Origin: Flavobacteriales bacterium UBA6693
GTDB taxonomy: Bacteria; Bacteroidota; Bacteroidia; Flavobacteriales; Weeksellaceae
Direction: 5' to 3'
NCBI GenBank assembly: GCA_002454815.1
Contig: DKJL01000011.1
Coordinates: 1 to 64,000, forward strand
Length of the DNA stretch: 64,000 nt
Shown: positions 61,215 to 64,000 of the stretch, piece after piece
Layout: every line of letters begins with the position of its first letter
Position numbering within the stretch: position 1 is the stretch's first letter
Position numbers and translations under genes: made by a program
The notes under the pieces: generated by a model
The model's database searches: none
Seen by the model: the letters and a program-made list of their open reading frames with translations, nothing else
Told to the model about the DNA's origin: nothing

Positions 61215-62429
61215 ATGAAAAATCTCACTTTTTGGCTTCGCCTTTCTGTTTTTAATTTTTTCCTTGTCTCCGTACTCGGCGTGATTATGCGCTATAAGAT
61301 CGCATATTCTCTGCCGATGGTCGACCAGAAATTTATGCAGGAAGCGCACTCCCATTTTGCTTTTTATGGTTGGATTACGCAGATTATTTACGTTTTCATT
61401 ATCCGTTATCTGCACGGAATTCTGCGTGAAGAGCAACTGAAAAAGTATCAGATGCTGCTGATTATTAACGCCGCGGCCTCCTACATTATGATTCCCAGCT
61501 TCGTGTACCAAGGTTATTTCTGGTTGTCGATTACAGCTTCATCCGCGGCGCTGCTGGCAAGTTTTGCGTTTTTCTTTTTCTTGATCAAAGATACGCGCAA
61601 GCATCGGGACATTGTACTGCCGTGGTTTTTGGGCGGATTGTTTTTTGCTGTAATTTCCTCAGTAGGCGTTTTCATGCTTTCTTATATGACGGTGACGGAT
61701 ACGGCGACACAAACGCTTTATTTAGGTTCCACCTATTATTATCTGCATTTTCAGTATAACGGATTTTTCATTTTTGCCTGCATTGGAATTTTGCTGTATA
61801 CTTTAGAGAAAATCGGCGTGGTGATGTCTGTACGCGATAACCGGCGTATTTTCTGGCTGCTGTTCATCGGTGCCTTCATCGGTTATGGACTATCGGTCTT
61901 GTGGGCAGATCTTCCGCTGTGGATCTTAATAATTATCGGACTGGCTTCTATTGCACAAACCGTTGGCGCAGCGCAGTTGTACGGATTCATAAAGAAAAAC
62001 TGGACAAAACTTGTGCTGAGTTTTTCACCATTACAGCGTTTTGTGCTGATGTATGTAGGTTTTGCCTTCGCGGCAAAAATTCTTCTGCAGCTGGGCTCCA
62101 ATGTGCCGGCACTGAGCCAGTTTGCCTTTGGTTTCCGCAATGTCGTTATCGCATATCTTCATTTGGTCTTGTTGATGTGCGTATCAGTCTTTTTGCTTAG
62201 TCAGATCTTGGCAACAAATCTTTTTATAATGACCAAACCCGTGATCACCGGCCTGAAATTATTGCTCCTGGGTATTTTTCTTAATGAAGCTGTATTGGGC
62301 CTGATGGGAATTTTTTCCATTAAATATATCGCCCTTCCGTACGCTCCTGAAATCTTGCTGATTGTTTCGCTGCTCATGATGTTCTCTTTATTAACAATAG
62401 CGCTGAGCCTGCGGCGCAAGAATATTTAA
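61215..62429 (+). CDS. Multi-pass membrane protein, heme-copper oxidase subunit I-like
   Basis: 404 aa with about twelve membrane helices. The second helix has AHSHFAFYGWITQ (His45, His47), like the heme-ligand His pair of cytochrome oxidase/NorB type proteins; other His sit in LHFQYNGF and YLHLVLL. It is shorter than true catalytic subunits and lacks a clear copper-site motif. Similar proteins are found in flavobacteria next to nos or cytochrome genes. ATG 61215 preferred over 61206 because the family starts MKNLTFWLR. Likely respiratory; the exact role is open. Follows the Crp/Fnr gene by 52 bp. Confidence 0.65.
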   Translation: MKNLTFWLRLSVFNFFLVSVLGVIMRYKIAYSLPMVDQKFMQEAHSHFAFYGWITQIIYVFIIRYLHGILREEQLKKYQMLLIINAAASYIMIPSFVYQGYFWLSITASSAALLASFAFFFFLIKDTRKHRDIVLPWFLGGLFFAVISSVGVFMLSYMTVTDTATQTLYLGSTYYYLHFQYNGFFIFACIGILLYTLEKIGVVMSVRDNRRIFWLLFIGAFIGYGLSVLWADLPLWILIIIGLASIAQTVGAAQLYGFIKKNWTKLVLSFSPLQRFVLMYVGFAFAAKILLQLGSNVPALSQFAFGFRNVVIAYLHLVLLMCVSVFLLSQILATNLFIMTKPVITGLKLLLLGIFLNEAVLGLMGIFSIKYIALPYAPEILLIVSLLMMFSLLTIALSLRRKNI

Positions 62430-62435
62430 ATAAAA

Positions 62436-62464
62436 ACACCTCCCGAAGTTAATTCGGAAGGTGT
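62436..62464 (-). terminator. Terminator of the fasciclin gene
   Basis: ACACCTCCCGAA (62436-62447) pairs with TTCGGAAGGTGT (62453-62464), one mismatch, 5-nt loop; T-rich run on the minus side. Confidence 0.65.
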
Positions 62465-62494
62465 ACAAACAATAAATAATAAATGAAAACCGGT

Positions 62495-63049
62495 TTATTG
62501 TGGGAGAATTACTGCGTCCACTACGTGAACAATTCCGTTCGCTGCCGGTACTGAAGCGATGATATTCGCAATGCCGTTTATGGTTGGTTTACCATCGATC
62601 ATTTTAATGGTGATGGATTTGCCGTCCACCATTCCCAAGCTTTGCCCGTCCGTAAGATAATCTGCTTTCATTACGCCTACATAAGTGTGGTGACCCAAAA
62701 TATCATTGAGCTTGTTACTGTTTTCAGGCTTCATTAAGTCTTCTACAACTCCGGCAGGAAGCGCGTCAAAGGCAGCATTAGTCGGTGCGAATACCGTGAA
62801 GGGTCCGGCATTACTCAGCGAAGTTGCCAAGCCTGCAGCCTGTACCGCTTTTACCAATGTGGAAAGATCATCATTACTTACCGCCAATTTCACAATATCG
62901 GGTGCACTGTCTTCGTCCTGCACTGCTTCCTGGCCTCCTGTCGCGGCAGGAGTTTCAGCTGTTGCAGTGGTTTCTGTGGTTGCGGCTTCGCTTTGTGCAC
63001 AGCTTGCCATAGCAAAAGCAGCTATCGCAAGAATCATCAATTTTTTCAT
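62495..63049 (-). CDS. Fasciclin (FAS1) domain lipoprotein
   Basis: 184 aa. Lipoprotein signal to Cys17 (FAMASCAQSE), an Ala/Thr/Glu-rich spacer (18-48), then one FAS1 domain (about 50-184) with GPFTVFAPTNAAFDALPAG, the ILGHHTYVGVMKADYL H2 region and the closing GIVHVVDAVILPQ. In flavobacteria such lipoproteins often sit in nos gene neighbourhoods; a cofactor- or cell-surface-binding role is possible. Between the respiratory membrane protein and nosY. Confidence 0.9.
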   Translation of the reverse strand: MKKLMILAIAAFAMASCAQSEAATTETTATAETPAATGGQEAVQDEDSAPDIVKLAVSNDDLSTLVKAVQAAGLATSLSNAGPFTVFAPTNAAFDALPAGVVEDLMKPENSNKLNDILGHHTYVGVMKADYLTDGQSLGMVDGKSITIKMIDGKPTINGIANIIASVPAANGIVHVVDAVILPQ

Positions 63050-63204
63050 AGTATCTGTTATATTCGTTAATGTAAAATACAGTCCAACGCGAACCGGTTT
63101 TTCATTATAAATGTACGTCGGAAATGATGCATTTGAATATGACTGCGCTCACACAATTAACACTAAACAGCTGATTTTTATCACCTTCTGAAAGTACAGG
63201 TGTT

Positions 63205-63972
63205 TTACAGATCTTTTTTGTTGAACTGAATTAATGACCAGAGGAAAGGAACGAATGCCCACAGGGTAAGAATGATAATTGATATCACCAGACCGCCGCC
63301 GGAGCCAAAAACCTGACGGAAAATAGCGCCTGCCTGACCCAGCATGGCAGCAACATCAAGCTGCAACAGAACAAATATTCGTGACAGGCCGATAGGATTA
63401 ACGGCTGCCAATGTGGCCATAATTCCCTCAATGGGATAATCTGCAAACTGGAACATCAAAACCAGCAAAATTCCGTCATAAATGATGGCAAAAAACATCC
63501 AGATAAAAATGGAAATACCAATACCTTTCGCACGATCCCGGCTGAAGATAGCAGCAAGCATCGCCAAAGACGCAAAAATGATGGTGAGGAAAACACCGGT
63601 CAGCATAAGTGAAGCACCGGTCTGGATTGAAGAATAAAGAAGAATCGGAATTCCACAACCGATGAGAAAGGCAAGAATCAATGCCGTAACCAATCCCAGA
63701 AAAAGATTAAACCAAACCCGCGCGCGCGGCACCGGCTGGCTGAGCAGCAATTCGATAAACTGGCTGCTGTTGTACACATAAATCGTAGAAAATATAATGC
63801 TGACTAAGGGCACTACGAGCAGCACCACATTCAGCAGACTTAAAGTCGCTTTCGTAAAATTACTTTCCAATCCCAGGACGGACCACGAAATAATGAACAG
63901 TAAAGCGGTGTAAAGCAGAACGATTTTGTTTTTTAAAATATCAAATAAAATAAAGCGGGCAATGCGGTTCAT
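63205..63972 (-). CDS. nosY: NosY-like ABC transporter permease
   Basis: 255 aa, inner membrane, six helices. N-terminus NRIARFILFDILKNKIVLLY, SSQFIELLLSQPVPRARVWF, and a C-terminal WAFVPFLWSLIQFNKKDL match the NosY/ABC-2 permease group. With NosD and NosF it is needed for copper-site maturation of nitrous oxide reductase. nosF, nosD, nosL and nosZ are expected to the right, upstream on the minus strand and outside the window. This assignment relies on family memory. Confidence 0.75.
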   Translation of the reverse strand: MNRIARFILFDILKNKIVLLYTALLFIISWSVLGLESNFTKATLSLLNVVLLVVPLVSIIFSTIYVYNSSQFIELLLSQPVPRARVWFNLFLGLVTALILAFLIGCGIPILLYSSIQTGASLMLTGVFLTIIFASLAMLAAIFSRDRAKGIGISIFIWMFFAIIYDGILLVLMFQFADYPIEGIMATLAAVNPIGLSRIFVLLQLDVAAMLGQAGAIFRQVFGSGGGLVISIIILTLWAFVPFLWSLIQFNKKDL

Positions 63973-64000
63973 TTCTTCATTTGTTTTAAAATTGAGATAA

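Noticed and set aside
1..64000. CRISPR array, prophage, defence island or restriction system
   Set aside because: No spaced direct repeats, cas, phage or restriction gene motifs were found in any reading frame.

Overview
The window looks like chromosomal DNA of a member of the Bacteroidota, class Flavobacteriia, most likely a Chryseobacterium/Kaistella-type Weeksellaceae (lineage is inferred from gene content; no rRNA is present). Supporting signs are two secretion-signal types of the type IX secretion system (type A and type B C-terminal domains), SusC/BtuB-type outer-membrane machinery, the Bacteroidota-specific DUF4295 gene after rpmB-rpmG, and about twenty starts preceded by the Bacteroidota sigma factor -7 box TAnnTTTG, several with TTTG or TTG 18-23 nt upstream. 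Shine-Dalgarno sites are absent, as is usual for this group. I see no CRISPR array, insertion sequence, prophage or integrase; this is mostly core genome with small accessory patches.

Layout: 1-5.8 kb is a loosely packed, accessory-like stretch (aspartyl-protease lipoprotein, ion channel with an odd pore, arylamine N-acetyltransferase, urea transporter, a gene remnant, and a Flavo-1-like RNA element). 5.8-12.7 kb is housekeeping (aminotransferase, murB, rpmB-rpmG-DUF4295, ftsY, GlsB-like protein, sppA, folK). 13-25 kb holds an OmpA-family porin, recQ, fmt, a T9SS type B surface protein, a solitary tsf, a ribE-histidine kinase-tRNA methyltransferase operon and pdxA. 25-30 kb is DUF177-rpmF, accB-accC and rocD. 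29.7-33.5 kb is a small glycan patch: three glycosyltransferase-like genes and a ManC-type cupin. 33.6-45 kb carries gltX, accA, ftsE, rpmH, an NrnA-type phosphoesterase, a T9SS type A adhesin-like protein, a four-gene minus-strand operon (Rieske-like lipoprotein, dtd, lipoprotein, hydrolase), greA, a HIT protein and clpX. 45-49 kb has a T9SS protein paired with a small PID-type C-terminal sorting-signal protein, a TlpA-like thioredoxin and tRNA-Met(CAT). 49.4-55 kb has DUF3810 protease-like protein, sugar MFS transporter, PlsC, GtrA and the CCA enzyme. 55.2-58.3 kb is a vitamin B12 uptake unit: cobalamin riboswitch, BtuB-like TonB receptor and a BtuG-like beta-propeller lipoprotein. 58.3-64 kb has ppk1, a Crp/Fnr regulator, a heme-copper-oxidase-like membrane protein, a fasciclin lipoprotein and NosY, the edge of a nitrous oxide reductase locus that probably continues to the right.

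No large undescribed defence or mobile system is visible. The best leads are smaller: a promoter followed at once by a 14-bp hairpin and T-run at 49.3 kb (possible small RNA), the T9SS protein/PID-CTERM pair, the Rieske-like lipoprotein that has lost two of four cluster ligands, the voltage-sensor channel without a GYG filter, and several coding remnants in the intergenic DNA.
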